From: an uncultured Paracoccaceae bacterium
Lineage (GTDB): Bacteria > Pseudomonadota > Alphaproteobacteria > Rhodobacterales > Rhodobacteraceae
Direction of reading: 5' to 3'
Length of the DNA: 64,000 nucleotides
Assembly: GCA_947497065.1 (NCBI GenBank)
Contig: CANMEQ010000002.1
Coordinates: 496,001 to 560,000, forward strand
Under the pieces are notes generated by a model that saw only the letters and a program-made list of their open reading frames with translations, was not told the origin of the DNA and made no database searches. Positions 45,672 to 55,900 of the stretch are shown piece after piece. The number at the start of each line of letters is the position of its first letter. Within the stretch, counting starts at the first letter, position 1. The translations under genes and the position numbers were made by a program.

Positions 45672-46346
45672 TTAGGCGTGGGCGGCGGACCAACCTGCAG
45701 GATCGCGCAGGTAGGCTTCGACCTCGGTCAGGGTTGCGGCATCAAAGGAATCAGTCGCTTTCGCTTCTTCCAAAACATCCCACCACGTGCACAAGCTGAC
45801 AAGCTGCACACCATGATCGGCCAAGGTCTGTTCAACCCCTTCGAAGATACCGTAGTAGAAAATGACAGCCGTTGCGTTACAGGTGGCCCCCGTTTCACGG
45901 ATCGCATCCACGAAGCTCAGCTTTGATCCACCATCGGTGGTCAAATCTTCTACCAACAAAACCCGTTGGCCTTCGGTCATCACACCTTCGATGCGGGCAT
46001 TGCGGCCGTACCCTTTAGGCTTTTTACGAACGTAGGACATGGGCAACGCCAACCGTTCAGCAATCATCGCGCCAAATGGAATGCCCGCTGTTTCGCCACC
46101 TGCAACGTTGTCGAAGGCTTCAAAACCCACTTCGCGCATCGTGGTCACGGCGAGGAAATCCATCAATGTCGCCCGGATGCGCGGGAAGGAAATCAGCTTG
46201 CGGCAGTCGACATATGTCGGCGCTTTTTTACCAGAGGCATGGGTGAATGGCTCGGTCGCGTTAAAATCGATCGCACCAATTTCGATCAGCATGCGGGCTG
46301 TCAGGCGGGCGATTTCGGTTTTGTCGGGAAAGGAGGTAGGGATCAT
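45672..46346 (-). CDS. pyrE: orotate phosphoribosyltransferase
   Basis: Adds phosphoribose to orotate in pyrimidine synthesis. The 224-residue protein has the PRPP-binding motif [14 protein letters not shown], the earlier [15 protein letters not shown] and [13 protein letters not shown] segments, normal for the long alphaproteobacterial form. ATG 46346 follows AGGAGGTAGGG. It lies 18 bases after pyrC, so pyrCE form one unit ended by the hairpin at 45599. Confidence 0.95.
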   Translation of the reverse strand: MIPTSFPDKTEIARLTARMLIEIGAIDFNATEPFTHASGKKAPTYVDCRKLISFPRIRATLMDFLAVTTMREVGFEAFDNVAGGETAGIPFGAMIAERLALPMSYVRKKPKGYGRNARIEGVMTEGQRVLLVEDLTTDGGSKLSFVDAIRETGATCNATAVIFYYGIFEGVEQTLADHGVQLVSLCTWWDVLEEAKATDSFDAATLTEVEAYLRDPAGWSAAHA

Positions 46347-46364
46347 GGTTCGCGTCCTTTGGTG

Positions 46365-47417
46365 TTATGCTTCGATGCGCCAATGCAGCGGGAAACCGGG
46401 GTCGAACACGGTGACAGGGCCGTCCGCAGTTTCGACGTGTGCCGGGTAGGTGACGGGCGCGCCGCGCACCAATGTGATGGTGTCCTCATTCGGGTCTAGA
46501 CCATAGTATCGCGGGCCGGCGAGGGAGGTGAAGTTTTCCAACTTGTCCAATGCACCAGCGGCCTCGAACACTTCGGCCAAGCATGACATCGTGTTGGGCG
46601 CAGTAAAGCAGCCTGCACAGCCACAGGGGAGCAATTTGTTGGCATCTGTGTGAGGGGCTGAATCTGTGCCGAGGAAGAACCGTTTATCGCCAGAAATAGC
46701 GGCGGCCACCAAAGCCACGCGATGTTTTTCCCGTTTGGCAACCGGCAGGCAGTAGTAATGTGGTTTGATCCCACCGGCCAAAATGTGGTTGCGGTTGATG
46801 ATCAGGTGGTGCGTTGTGATCGTCGCAGCCAGATTTGAGCGACTGTCGCGCACGTAATCAACGGCGTTTTCCGTGGTCACATGCTCCATGATGATTTTCA
46901 GATCCGGCACTTTTTTGCGGATCGGTTTGAGCACACGGTCAATGAACACGGCCTCGCGGTCGAAAATATCTACATTCGGATCGGTCACTTCGCCATGCAC
47001 ACACAGTGGAAGCCCGATCTCGGCCATCCGTTCCAAAACGGGGCGGACCTTGTCAAAGTCGCTCACGCCAGACGCAGAATTCGTCGTTGCACCTGCAGGG
47101 TACAGTTTAACCGCAGTAATGATCCCATCGGCATGGGCGCGTGCTAAATCGTCTGCGTCTGTGTCTTCGGTCAGATAGCAGGTCATCAAGGGGCGGAAGG
47201 TGCTGCCCTCCGGGATCGCAGCCATAATCCGGTCACGGTAGGCTGCGGCCTGCGCGCCAGTTACGACAGGCGGCACGAGATTGGGCATGATAATCGCACG
47301 ACCAAAATGCTCGGCGGTGTGTTTTGTTACGGCCTCCATCATCGCACCATCACGCAAGTGAAGGTGCCAATCATCTGGGCGGCGAATTGTAAGGCGGTCA
47401 GGTGTCATCTTAGGCAT
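46365..47417 (-). CDS. pyrC: dihydroorotase (PyrC, class II)
   Basis: Zinc amidohydrolase that cyclises carbamoyl-aspartate. The 350-residue protein has the metal motif DWHLHLRDG, the carbamylated-lysine region [40 protein letters not shown] and TDSAPHT. This is the compact E. coli-type (class II) form, not the multidomain type. ATG 47417 is used; ATG 47408 is an alternative and neither has a strong ribosome site. The divergent gap upstream holds inverted repeats. Confidence 0.95.
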   Translation of the reverse strand: MPKMTPDRLTIRRPDDWHLHLRDGAMMEAVTKHTAEHFGRAIIMPNLVPPVVTGAQAAAYRDRIMAAIPEGSTFRPLMTCYLTEDTDADDLARAHADGIITAVKLYPAGATTNSASGVSDFDKVRPVLERMAEIGLPLCVHGEVTDPNVDIFDREAVFIDRVLKPIRKKVPDLKIIMEHVTTENAVDYVRDSRSNLAATITTHHLIINRNHILAGGIKPHYYCLPVAKREKHRVALVAAAISGDKRFFLGTDSAPHTDANKLLPCGCAGCFTAPNTMSCLAEVFEAAGALDKLENFTSLAGPRYYGLDPNEDTITLVRGAPVTYPAHVETADGPVTVFDPGFPLHWRIEA

Positions 47418-47426
47418 AAGATGCCA

Positions 47427-47464
47427 TTACACTTGATTGTAAAAACAAGAAAGGGGTTCCCCTT
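47427..47464. promoter_or_regulatory. two inverted repeats in the pyrC/small membrane gene gap
   Basis: TTACA-N6-TGTAA at 47427-47442 and AAGGGG-TT-CCCCTT at 47451-47464 lie in the 97-base divergent gap. The first sits 10 bases beyond the pyrC start. Both look like operator-type repeats, though either may be chance. Confidence 0.35.
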
Positions 47465-47514
47465 GCCAAACCTCCCAGTATTCGGATCATGGTGCATCAG
47501 AAGGGGAAAAGTTT

Positions 47515-47802
47515 ATGTTGGGGTTTATTATCGCACTGGCCGCAGGGGCCGCGACACCGAAAATCGAAGACTTTGCCGCGCGCCCGCTTGCGCGGGCTTT
47601 GGGTCAAAAAATCGAAGTCTTCGACGATGAATTGCCTGTGATCAGTTTCATGATTGCCATGTTGGGGGCCGCGATTCTCAGCGCGATCTTTAGTAATGGG
47701 TCCGCGGTTGGTGTAATCCTGGGCGGAATCCTAGGGGTATTTGCCGTTCGGTTGGTCCGTTTCGCGCAACAACTTATCGAAGGGTCGGCAAGCAGCGATT
47801 GA
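47515..47802 (+). CDS. small membrane protein of unknown function
   Basis: A 95-residue protein with a short N-terminal hydrophobic stretch (LGFIIALAAGAATP) and a longer hydrophobic region from about residue 42 (LPVISFMIAMLGAAILSAIF then GVILGGILGVFAV). The middle is charged (KIEDFAARPLARALGQKIEVFDDE). ATG 47515 follows AAGGGGAAAA. Its TGA stop is immediately followed by the stop of the opposing gene at 47803. No family recognised. Confidence 0.55.
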   Translation: MLGFIIALAAGAATPKIEDFAARPLARALGQKIEVFDDELPVISFMIAMLGAAILSAIFSNGSAVGVILGGILGVFAVRLVRFAQQLIEGSASSD

Positions 47803-48747
47803 TTAACGCGCGACACTGTCTGCAATTTGCTCCATCTCGGCCAACTTTTTGTTGAACATCGGGCGATCCGCGTCTTTTGTGACAGCGCGACACAGCCGCG
47901 CCATCAATTTTGGATGCGCGTCGGACGCATCCAAACGGTAGAACAACGTACGCAGATACGGCATATACTCATGGCGCCGCCGCCAAAGTGGCGCGAACGT
48001 GCCATGGTCGAGTGTTCCGTCCATCGCCGCATCTAGCATTGCTGGCAGAATTTCCATATTTTGCAAAGCCGCCCCAGCCTCTGGGCCCAGGTAAGGGCAG
48101 CGCAAATGCGTTGTGTTTGAGGCATTAAACAGGCTAGCGTGCATTGCGTCTTCAGCAATGCTTGGATCATGCACGACCGTGACATGATCCGCTGTTTCAA
48201 CCATTGCTGGCGCATAGCCAAACCGACTGACAAAATCGAGCCTACGAGCCTGTGGGAAACGGCGGTCCCAACCTGCAATAGAGGTGTTTAAAGTCGCTTG
48301 TGGCTGAATGGCCAAGACCCGCGCGCCCGGAGCTGCGACCGAAAACGCCGCGGCTGAATATCCGGCTGCACCCGTTCCATAAAACAGGATCTGGTCAAAA
48401 TCATCGAAAAATCCGTCATCTATCATCCGGTCGAAATAGCCGAAAATGGCAGGGTGACGGTACCAATCCATGGTGTCTCCTGCCAGCAGGGTAAGGCTAG
48501 ACCATCCGTTTTTGTTGACGAATTGCCACCCCAATGGCGCGCCATCTCTGTTACGATTGCGCGCGTCATGCTCGCTTTCGAAAGTGACCAAAAGGGTCCG
48601 GCCTGCATCGATGAACAAGGCTGAATGTTTCGGGCCGACAGGTTCGAAATGTCCTGACTCTTCGCAGATGTCATCCACGCGTGATATCCACTCTGAACGG
48701 TCTAGCCCGTTTAAGTCATACACAAAAGCAGCAGTCATATCTTTCAT
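47803..48747 (-). CDS. conserved protein with alpha/beta-hydrolase-like core, unknown function
   Basis: A 314-residue protein, soluble, with a segment FYGTGAAGYSAAAFSVAAPG (residues 122-141) that resembles the nucleophile elbow of alpha/beta hydrolases but lacks the usual nucleophile (the expected GxSxG reads GTGAAG). Later parts include HVTVVHDPSI and a Trp/Arg-rich WRRRHEYMPYLRTLFYR. From memory, such proteins are common in Rhodobacterales and remain unnamed. ATG 48747 is used; a GTG at 48756 and an ATG at 48738 are also in frame. Its stop abuts the opposing gene's stop. Confidence 0.6.
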   Translation of the reverse strand: MKDMTAAFVYDLNGLDRSEWISRVDDICEESGHFEPVGPKHSALFIDAGRTLLVTFESEHDARNRNRDGAPLGWQFVNKNGWSSLTLLAGDTMDWYRHPAIFGYFDRMIDDGFFDDFDQILFYGTGAAGYSAAAFSVAAPGARVLAIQPQATLNTSIAGWDRRFPQARRLDFVSRFGYAPAMVETADHVTVVHDPSIAEDAMHASLFNASNTTHLRCPYLGPEAGAALQNMEILPAMLDAAMDGTLDHGTFAPLWRRRHEYMPYLRTLFYRLDASDAHPKLMARLCRAVTKDADRPMFNKKLAEMEQIADSVAR

Positions 48748-48846
48748 TTCGAACACTCGTTATTCATGTGGTTCCACACAGGAAGTAGGGTTTGAAAAAA
48801 CTTTGCGGCGAAACTTGGCGCCAGAGGAGACGTTTTTGCGATTGCA

Positions 48847-50067
48847 TCAAAAAAATGCCTGCAAGCCGGTTTGAGCCCGCCCGAGGATAAGAGCATGTAC
48901 ATCGTGGGTGCCCTCATAGGTGTTGACTGTTTCAAGGTTAACCATGTGACGCATCACAGGGAAATCGTCTGAAATTCCGTTGCCACCATGCATGTCACGG
49001 GCCATGCGCGCAATATCCAACGCTTTGCCGCAGTTATTGCGCTTCATCATACTTATCATCTCGGGCGCGGCAGTTCCGGCTTCCATCAAACGGCCCAGTT
49101 GCAGTGCTGCAGTCAGGCCTAGTGAGATTTCAGTCTGCATGTCGGCCAGTTTCTTTTGGAACAGCTGTGTCTGCGCCAAGGGTTTGCCAAATTGCTTGCG
49201 ATCCAATCCATATTGGCGCGCGGCGTGCCAGCAGCCTTCGGCTGCCCCCAATACGCCCCACGATATGCCATAGCGCGCGCGGTTCAAGCAGCCAAAGGGC
49301 CCCTTCAAGCCTTGAACATTCGGTAGCAAAGCGTCTTCACCGACCTCGACACCGTCAAGTACAATCTCGCCCGTAACAGACGCGCGAAGGGACAGTTTGC
49401 CGCCAATCTTTGGTGCGCTCAAACCGGGCGTGCCGGCATCGATCACAAATCCGCGGATTTTGCCGCCGTGATCATCGGATTTGGCCCAGATCACAAACAC
49501 ATCTGCGATGGGGGCGTTGGAAATCCACATTTTCGAGCCGGAGATTTTATATCCGGTCGTCGTTTTTGCGGCACGGGTTTTCATGCCCGCTGGATCACTG
49601 CCAGCGTCAGGCTCGGTCAAGCCGAAACATCCGATCATCTCGCCACTGGCGAGCTTAGGTAGATATTTGCCACGTTGCTCTTCTGACCCGTAGGCGTGGA
49701 TCGGGTACATCACCAACGACGATTGCACCGACATCATCGAACGGTACCCGCTGTCCACCCGTTCAATTTCGCGCGCGACCAAACCGTAGGTCACGTAGCC
49801 CGCGCCCAATCCGCCGTATTCTTCGGGAATTGTCAGGCCAAGAAGCCCAGCCGCGCCCATGTCTCGAAAGATATTCGGGTCGGTTGTTTCATTGCGATAG
49901 GCGTCTTTGACGCGCGGTTGCAGGTTGGTTTGGGCGAATTCACGCGCCGCATCGCGCAGCATCCGTTCGTCTTCGGTGAGCTGATCTTCAAGACGCAAAG
50001 CATCGGACCAATCAAAACCCGCAAGTTCAGGCCCAAAGCCGGTAGCAATCGGTGACGACTCAGTCAT
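48847..50067 (-). CDS. gcdH: acyl-CoA dehydrogenase, glutaryl-CoA dehydrogenase type
   Basis: FAD enzyme that dehydrogenates and decarboxylates glutaryl-CoA in lysine and tryptophan breakdown. The 406-residue protein has [14 protein letters not shown], the FAD/substrate region [14 protein letters not shown], the glutaryl-type [14 protein letters not shown] and the catalytic-glutamate region [19 protein letters not shown]. The start is chosen at ATG 50067 because GGGGGG precedes it and the length then fits the family. The gene points away from the Atm1 exporter; no regulator of the GcdR type lies nearby. Confidence 0.9.
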   Translation of the reverse strand: MTESSPIATGFGPELAGFDWSDALRLEDQLTEDERMLRDAAREFAQTNLQPRVKDAYRNETTDPNIFRDMGAAGLLGLTIPEEYGGLGAGYVTYGLVAREIERVDSGYRSMMSVQSSLVMYPIHAYGSEEQRGKYLPKLASGEMIGCFGLTEPDAGSDPAGMKTRAAKTTTGYKISGSKMWISNAPIADVFVIWAKSDDHGGKIRGFVIDAGTPGLSAPKIGGKLSLRASVTGEIVLDGVEVGEDALLPNVQGLKGPFGCLNRARYGISWGVLGAAEGCWHAARQYGLDRKQFGKPLAQTQLFQKKLADMQTEISLGLTAALQLGRLMEAGTAAPEMISMMKRNNCGKALDIARMARDMHGGNGISDDFPVMRHMVNLETVNTYEGTHDVHALILGRAQTGLQAFF

Positions 50068-50193
50068 GGAAGACCCCCCAGAAATTTCCATGCCGAACCT
50101 TAGACCGAGAGACCGCAGCAAACAATGGATGCGTTTTGGGTTGGAAAACCCGGCAACCTGCGGCGTCTTTTCGAGGCGCTGGGCGCGTGCAGT

Positions 50194-50211
50194 GACCGCA
50201 AACTTGCGGTC
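50194..50211. promoter_or_regulatory. perfect inverted repeat in the gcdH/exporter gap
   Basis: GACCGCA-AACT-TGCGGTC, a 7-base perfect stem with a 4-base loop, lies in the 218-base divergent gap between gcdH and the ABC exporter. It may be an operator or form an RNA hairpin in either leader. Function is inferred from position only. Confidence 0.4.
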
Positions 50212-50285
50212 GGGCTCGTGGAAGCTCTGGCAAAGTCGAGAATGGGTGCCTAGTTTAACAGGTCTGTGATCAAAGAAAGTCATCC

Positions 50286-52103
50286 ATGCGCGGTCTTCCC
50301 AAAACATCTGCAAATTTGAACAACGACCAGATCCAAGGATGGAAAGTCGTCAAACGGGTGCTGCCCTATTTGTGGCCTGACGAGGCCCCATGGGTGAAAT
50401 ACCGCGTGGTCGCCGCGCTTTCCGTGCTCTTTCTGGCCAAGCTCATCGCGGTGGGCACGCCGCTGTTTTACAAACATGCCGTTGATGCGCTGGACGGCGA
50501 GGGGCCTGCCACGTTTTTGATGATCGGGGCCATAGGCCTAACAGTGGCCTACGGTCTCGCGCGTTTGATGAATGTGGGCTTTCAACAGCTGCGAGACGTG
50601 ATTTTTGCGAAGGTGGGCCAACGCGCCCTGCGTTCCTTGGCACTGGAAACCTTTACCCACATCCACCGTCTGTCGATGCGCTATCACATCACCCGCAAAA
50701 CTGGCGGGCTGAGCCGTATTATCGAACGCGGGGTCAAGGGTGTGGAATTCCTGCTGCGGTTCTTGCTGTTCTCGATCGGGCCTTTGCTTCTCGAGCTGTT
50801 GATGATTGCAGTAGTTTTGGCATTTTTGTTTGATATCTGGTACTTGGTCGTCGTTCTTGTCACGATTGGTTTCTATATCTGGTTCACATTCACCGTCACC
50901 GAATGGCGGGTGAAAATTCGCAAAGAGATGAACGACCAAGACACGGACGCCAATCAAAAGGCGATCGACAGTCTGCTGAACTTTGAGACGGTAAAGTATT
51001 TTGGTGCGGAAGGCCGCGAAGCCGCACGGTACGATGTCGCGATGGAGGCTTACCAAAAGGCGGCCCTGAAAACATCCTATTCCCTAGCGTTTTTGAATTT
51101 TGGACAATCTGTTTTAATTACAAGCGGATTGGTCGCTGTGATGGTCATGGCGGCGGTCGGCGTGCAGAATGGCACATTGACGGTGGGCGATTTCGTTATG
51201 GTGAATGCCTACATGATCCAAATCACCATGCCTTTAAATTTCCTGGGCACAGTTTACCGTGAAATCAGACAGGCCTTGGTGGATATGGGGCAGATGTTCG
51301 ATTTGTTGGAGCAACCGGCCGAAGTGACCGACAAACCTGACGCGCATGTTCTAAATGTGCAAGGCGGCGAAGTGGTTTTCGATGGGGTTTTCTTTGGCTA
51401 TGACCCCGAGCGCCCGATCCTGAAAGGGGTGCATTTGCCGGTGCCTGCTGGTAAAACCGTGGCGATTGTCGGGTCCAGCGGATCTGGCAAGTCGACCTTG
51501 GGGCGATTGTTGTTCAGGTTTTACGACGTCACACAGGGGGCCATTCGGATCGACGACCAAGACCTACGTGATGTGACGCAAGCGAGCCTTCACGATCAAA
51601 TCGGGGTGGTACCGCAGGATACAGTTCTGTTCAACGATACCATTCGCTACAACATCGCCTACGGGCGGGACGGGGCCAGTTTTGAGGACATCAAAGCGGC
51701 GGCCAAAGCCGCAAAAATCCATGAATTCATTGAAAGCCTGCCTGGCGGGTATGAAACCACCGTCGGGGAGCGTGGCTTGAAACTGTCGGGCGGTGAAAAG
51801 CAACGTGTGGGCATCGCGCGGACATTGTTGAAAGATCCACCAATTCTGATTTTGGATGAGGCCACGTCGGCATTGGATACCGAAACAGAAATGGAAATTC
51901 AGACTGAACTTAAAGGTTTGGGGCAGGGGCGCACCGTGCTGACAATCGCCCACCGGCTGAGCACCATCGCAGATGCAGACCGCATCGTGGTGTTGGAAAA
52001 CGGTATCATCGTGGAGGAAGGGGCGCATGATGTGCTACTGGCCAAAAATGGTCGGTACGCGCAGCTCTGGCATCGACAGCAACAAGATGAGGACGCGGCC
52101 TAG
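50286..52103 (+). CDS. ABC exporter of the Atm1/HMT1 type
   Basis: Homodimeric membrane exporter with fused permease and ATPase, related to Atm1, which carries glutathione-linked sulfur or metal species. The 605-residue protein has six membrane helices in the first half, the Atm1-type [23 protein letters not shown] and [19 protein letters not shown] segments (in part), then Walker [10 protein letters not shown], signature [15 protein letters not shown] and Walker [13 protein letters not shown]. The start ATG 50286 begins [15 protein letters not shown] strong hairpin follows its stop and is shared with the opposing RND gene. Confidence 0.92.
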   Translation: MRGLPKTSANLNNDQIQGWKVVKRVLPYLWPDEAPWVKYRVVAALSVLFLAKLIAVGTPLFYKHAVDALDGEGPATFLMIGAIGLTVAYGLARLMNVGFQQLRDVIFAKVGQRALRSLALETFTHIHRLSMRYHITRKTGGLSRIIERGVKGVEFLLRFLLFSIGPLLLELLMIAVVLAFLFDIWYLVVVLVTIGFYIWFTFTVTEWRVKIRKEMNDQDTDANQKAIDSLLNFETVKYFGAEGREAARYDVAMEAYQKAALKTSYSLAFLNFGQSVLITSGLVAVMVMAAVGVQNGTLTVGDFVMVNAYMIQITMPLNFLGTVYREIRQALVDMGQMFDLLEQPAEVTDKPDAHVLNVQGGEVVFDGVFFGYDPERPILKGVHLPVPAGKTVAIVGSSGSGKSTLGRLLFRFYDVTQGAIRIDDQDLRDVTQASLHDQIGVVPQDTVLFNDTIRYNIAYGRDGASFEDIKAAAKAAKIHEFIESLPGGYETTVGERGLKLSGGEKQRVGIARTLLKDPPILILDEATSALDTETEMEIQTELKGLGQGRTVLTIAHRLSTIADADRIVVLENGIIVEEGAHDVLLAKNGRYAQLWHRQQQDEDAA

Positions 52104-52123
52104 CAGCCCGGTATGAGATGTGA

Positions 52124-52152
52124 GAAAGCCCGCAGAGCGCGGGCTTTCTTTT
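52124..52152. terminator. bidirectional terminator between the exporter and the RND gene
   Basis: GAAAGCCCGC and GCGGGCTTTC form a perfect 10-base stem with loop AGAGC at 52124-52148, followed by TTTTA on + and by CTCAC after an A-rich side on -. It lies 21 bases after the exporter stop and just past the RND stop at 52151, which is very near the stem. It should end transcription from the + side and may also help on the - side. Confidence 0.8.
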
Positions 52153-55100
52153 ATTCTGCGGCTTGTACAGGTGCGATCTTTGGAGCAATGGGCTCGTCCG
52201 GATCACCCCATATGATTTCCGGTGCTTTGATGCGTTTCGCCTCACGTGACAAGGCCCAGTCTTGGGCCGCGCGGCTTTGGCGCCCCATGGACAGCTTCGC
52301 GAACAATTGCGCCGCCCATCCGGCGTATGTGGTGATCCAGACCCGCAGCGCCAGCATTGAGGGCGTGAACACCAAGGTGAGCACCGTCGCAATGCCAAGC
52401 CCGAACACCACCGCCGTCGCCAGTTGTTTCCACCACAGCGATGTCGGGCTGTCGATGGAATAACCTCCGCCGATAAAATCAAGGCTGAGGCCAAACATCA
52501 TAGGCGCCAGACCTGCCATGGTCGTGATGGTGGTCAACAATACAGGGCGAATACGGTCTTCGGCGGTGCGCGTGATCGCCTCAGTACGCGGCATGTAACG
52601 CTCGTACTCTTGATAGGTATCGATCAACACGATGTTGTTGTTCACCACGATCCCAGCCAAGGCCACGATACCAGTGCCGGTCATGATGATCGAAAAGGCC
52701 TGATCCATGATCAACATCCCGATCAACACGCCGGTTGTGGACAAAATCACTGCCAAAAGCACGAGGATCGAATTGTAGACGGAGTTGAACTGCGCCAGCA
52801 AAATGATGAACATCAGCCCCAAAGCGCCAGCAAACGCGGTCATGAGGAACTGACCGGACTCCGCTTGATCTTCTTGGTCACCGGTCCATTCCCAATCCAC
52901 AGAGGCAGGGAGGGGATTTGTCTCCAACCATTCGGTCAGCTCGGCAATCCGCTCGTTTCCGTTCACCGCAACCGGGGTCACCTCACCGTCGCTGATCGCG
53001 GCCTGAACCGCGTCGGCCGTCTCTGCGTCAATCAAGGTCACCAAATCGTAGAGCGTGCCATCACTGGTTTCGACAGTGCGTGTCGCGTCTGCGGGTGTTT
53101 CACCTTCCAAAGTTTCGCGGAAAATACCCAAAACCTGAACCTCGTCACCGCTTCCGGACGTGAACTTGGTGAGGTTGGGTTCGAAGCCTGCTTTCACATC
53201 GAAATAGCGCGATTGATCGATCCGGTCGATCTGGCTGAGCTCTGGTACCGGGGTGCGTGTGATGAAATTCGATAGCGGGATGAGACCGTCAGGCGTGCGC
53301 ACGCGGAGGCTGTCGAGCGTCGACAAAACACGGTCTTGCGCGGGCAGGCGCACGCGAATTTCGATTTCTTCGTCACTGCTGTCAACGCGCATGGTGTCCA
53401 GCAAAATACCGCGTGTCACCAGCTGAACCATGGCCCCGACGGTGGCCACATCCGCGCCGTACCGGCCCGCTTTTTCAACGTCGACGTCAATTTGCCAATC
53501 GATCCCAGGCAGGGGGCGGCTGTCTTCGACGAGGGTGAGGCCGGTCGTGGCATCAAATTGCGCCCGTGCGATGGCTGTGGCCTCCTGCAGCTCGGCCCAG
53601 TTGGGGCCGGACAGACGCAAGTGAACAGGTTTGGCCGCCGCAGGGCCGCCGCTGAGGGCGAAAATCTCAGTCCGGATACCGGGCAGTTCAGCGAGTTTTT
53701 CCTCAAGTCGGTCCAAGACCAAATCCCCATCCAACGTATCGGGATCAAGATCGTTGGCACGGGCAAAGGCAGCACGTTCATCCCACGGGATGAGCTCCAA
53801 TTGCAGTTGGCCAATAGTGTCTTTGGGGCCTTCGCCGCCGCCAGTGTTCTGGTTCAACCCACCCGCGCCAGCAAAGGCAAAGATGGATTGAATGCCCGGT
53901 TCGGTCAGTGCGATTTGCTCGACCTGCGTGACAAAGTAATCCTTCTCCTCAAGAGACAGGTTGCCGCGCGCTTGGACGTAAACGATAGCTTGTTCCGGTT
54001 CGGATTCCACGAAGAATTCAACGCCATTGTTGTTCGCACCGAAGTACCCAAAAACGGAGATGACGGTGAAAATAATGGCACCGATTGACACGATCGGCAT
54101 GATCGGGTTGCCCGCGATGAAGTGGATGACGTGGCCGAATATTGAGCGGCGATATCCGGCTTTGATCCGTTTTGCCGGTCGCTCGATACGGGCAGCGCCC
54201 ATCGTGATGGACAGCACAACTGTGCCGATGAAAAACAAGATCATGCCCGGCAGATATGCGCCAAAGCCGCCCTGTGTTTCGGCCCCTGTCAGGTAGCTTG
54301 GGTTGAGCGATTGCATCGCGCCAATAAATACGAACGCCATCGCAGGCAGTACCAAAAGCGCGCAGATGAACCAAGGCAGGCGCGCCCGCAAACCGTTCGA
54401 CGCGCTTTCAAACACGCGTGACAGACGCCCAGTCACCCCGCCCATAACAGGCAAATAAATCAGCGCCACAACAAGGGATGCTGTCAAAACAAAGATAATG
54501 GTTACCGGCAACATGCCCATGAATTGGCCGGGAACACCGGGCCAGAACAGCATCGGCAAAAAGGCACATAGCGTGGTCGCGGTTGATGAGACGATGGGCC
54601 AGAACATGCGTTTGGCGGCATCGGTGTAAGCTTCCATCGGGCCCGCGCCTTCCTTCATGCGCTTGTCGGCATATTCCACGACAACAATCGCGCCGTCGAC
54701 CAACATGCCCACCGCCAAGATCAGGCCAAACATTACGATGTTGGAAATCGTGATGCCCATGACCGCCAATAGCGCAAAGCACAGCAAGAATGAGGTTGGG
54801 ATCGCAAAACCCACCAGCAGGGCAGGGCGCGTGCCTAGTGCCGCCAGCACGACAATCATCACCAGAGCAATGGCAGTCAGAACCGACCCTTCCAATTGGC
54901 TGACCATCGATGCGACGTTGCGCGACTGGTCGTTGCTGACGCCCACTTGCACCGCATCTTTCAAATCCTGTGGCCAGGCGTCGACCTCGGCATCGATCAC
55001 ATCACGGACCTCTTGGGCAGTGTCGATGAGGTTGAAACCACGGCGTTTCACGACTTGAAGCGCCACCGTCGTTGTGCCGTTAAACCGCGCCGTGCTGGTG

Positions 55101-55900
55101 CGATCTTCGAATGTCAGGCGAATGTCTGCTAAATCGCCCAACGTGATCACGCGGTCGCCATTGGTCTTGACGGGTAGGGTGTAAATATCACGCGGCTCGT
55201 CAAAGCTGGATGGGATTTTGACCGCAAAAGCGCCGCCCGCCGTTTCCACTTCGCCCGCAGCGATCAACAGGTTGTTTTGGGTCACAACCGTGATCAGCTC
55301 GCTCGCGGTCACATTGTAGGCCTCAAGTCGAAGCGGATCGATGATCACCTCGATCATTTCGTCCCGCTGGCCGGTCAGAGAGGCTTCAAGAACGCCATCA
55401 ATGCCTTCGACGGCATCTTTTAAATCATCGCCAACCTGGATCAATGTCCGCTCCGGGACATTGCCGGTTAGGTTTACGATTACGATCGGAAATTCTGAGA
55501 AATTGATTTCGTTGATGGAGTAGTTGTCGGCCCCGGAGGGGAATTGTCCCTCTGCCGCGTTCATCGCATCACGAATGTCGGCCATCGTGTCGGTCTTGTT
55601 CCAGTTGAAATCAAATTCCAACGCGACACCCGCATAGCCTTCTGACGCGGTGGAGGTCATCTCGACCAGGCCATCAATGTCTTGAAGCTCCGCTTCCATG
55701 GGTTTGACCAACAGGGTTTCAGAGTCTTCGGCGGAAATGCCGCTGAAGGGGACAGACACAAAGATGATGGGGATCTCGATATCCGGCTCACCCTCTTTTG
55801 GGAGCCCGATGTAAGCCATGGTGCCAGCCAAAAGGGACAGTGCGATAAAAGCGATCACCATCCGCGCGCGGCTTGCGGCGACGTCGATGATTTTAATCAT
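52151..55900 (-). CDS. RND efflux transporter permease subunit (AcrB/HAE1-type)
   Basis: Inner-membrane proton-driven efflux pump. The 1249-residue protein has the RND duplicated topology, beginning MIKIIDVAASRARMVI, with motif A-type FSGISAEDSETLLVKPMEAEL and LAVGMLVDGAIVVVEY. In that motif Asp402 is kept but the second aspartate of the usual VDDA is Gly403. It is about 200 residues longer than AcrB; two additional hydrophobic segments at about 508-527 and 548-567 come before the seventh helix region (597-619). The start overlaps the adaptor's stop. Substrates are unknown. Confidence 0.93.
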   Translation of the reverse strand: MIKIIDVAASRARMVIAFIALSLLAGTMAYIGLPKEGEPDIEIPIIFVSVPFSGISAEDSETLLVKPMEAELQDIDGLVEMTSTASEGYAGVALEFDFNWNKTDTMADIRDAMNAAEGQFPSGADNYSINEINFSEFPIVIVNLTGNVPERTLIQVGDDLKDAVEGIDGVLEASLTGQRDEMIEVIIDPLRLEAYNVTASELITVVTQNNLLIAAGEVETAGGAFAVKIPSSFDEPRDIYTLPVKTNGDRVITLGDLADIRLTFEDRTSTARFNGTTTVALQVVKRRGFNLIDTAQEVRDVIDAEVDAWPQDLKDAVQVGVSNDQSRNVASMVSQLEGSVLTAIALVMIVVLAALGTRPALLVGFAIPTSFLLCFALLAVMGITISNIVMFGLILAVGMLVDGAIVVVEYADKRMKEGAGPMEAYTDAAKRMFWPIVSSTATTLCAFLPMLFWPGVPGQFMGMLPVTIIFVLTASLVVALIYLPVMGGVTGRLSRVFESASNGLRARLPWFICALLVLPAMAFVFIGAMQSLNPSYLTGAETQGGFGAYLPGMILFFIGTVVLSITMGAARIERPAKRIKAGYRRSIFGHVIHFIAGNPIMPIVSIGAIIFTVISVFGYFGANNNGVEFFVESEPEQAIVYVQARGNLSLEEKDYFVTQVEQIALTEPGIQSIFAFAGAGGLNQNTGGGEGPKDTIGQLQLELIPWDERAAFARANDLDPDTLDGDLVLDRLEEKLAELPGIRTEIFALSGGPAAAKPVHLRLSGPNWAELQEATAIARAQFDATTGLTLVEDSRPLPGIDWQIDVDVEKAGRYGADVATVGAMVQLVTRGILLDTMRVDSSDEEIEIRVRLPAQDRVLSTLDSLRVRTPDGLIPLSNFITRTPVPELSQIDRIDQSRYFDVKAGFEPNLTKFTSGSGDEVQVLGIFRETLEGETPADATRTVETSDGTLYDLVTLIDAETADAVQAAISDGEVTPVAVNGNERIAELTEWLETNPLPASVDWEWTGDQEDQAESGQFLMTAFAGALGLMFIILLAQFNSVYNSILVLLAVILSTTGVLIGMLIMDQAFSIIMTGTGIVALAGIVVNNNIVLIDTYQEYERYMPRTEAITRTAEDRIRPVLLTTITTMAGLAPMMFGLSLDFIGGGYSIDSPTSLWWKQLATAVVFGLGIATVLTLVFTPSMLALRVWITTYAGWAAQLFAKLSMGRQSRAAQDWALSREAKRIKAPEIIWGDPDEPIAPKIAPVQAAE

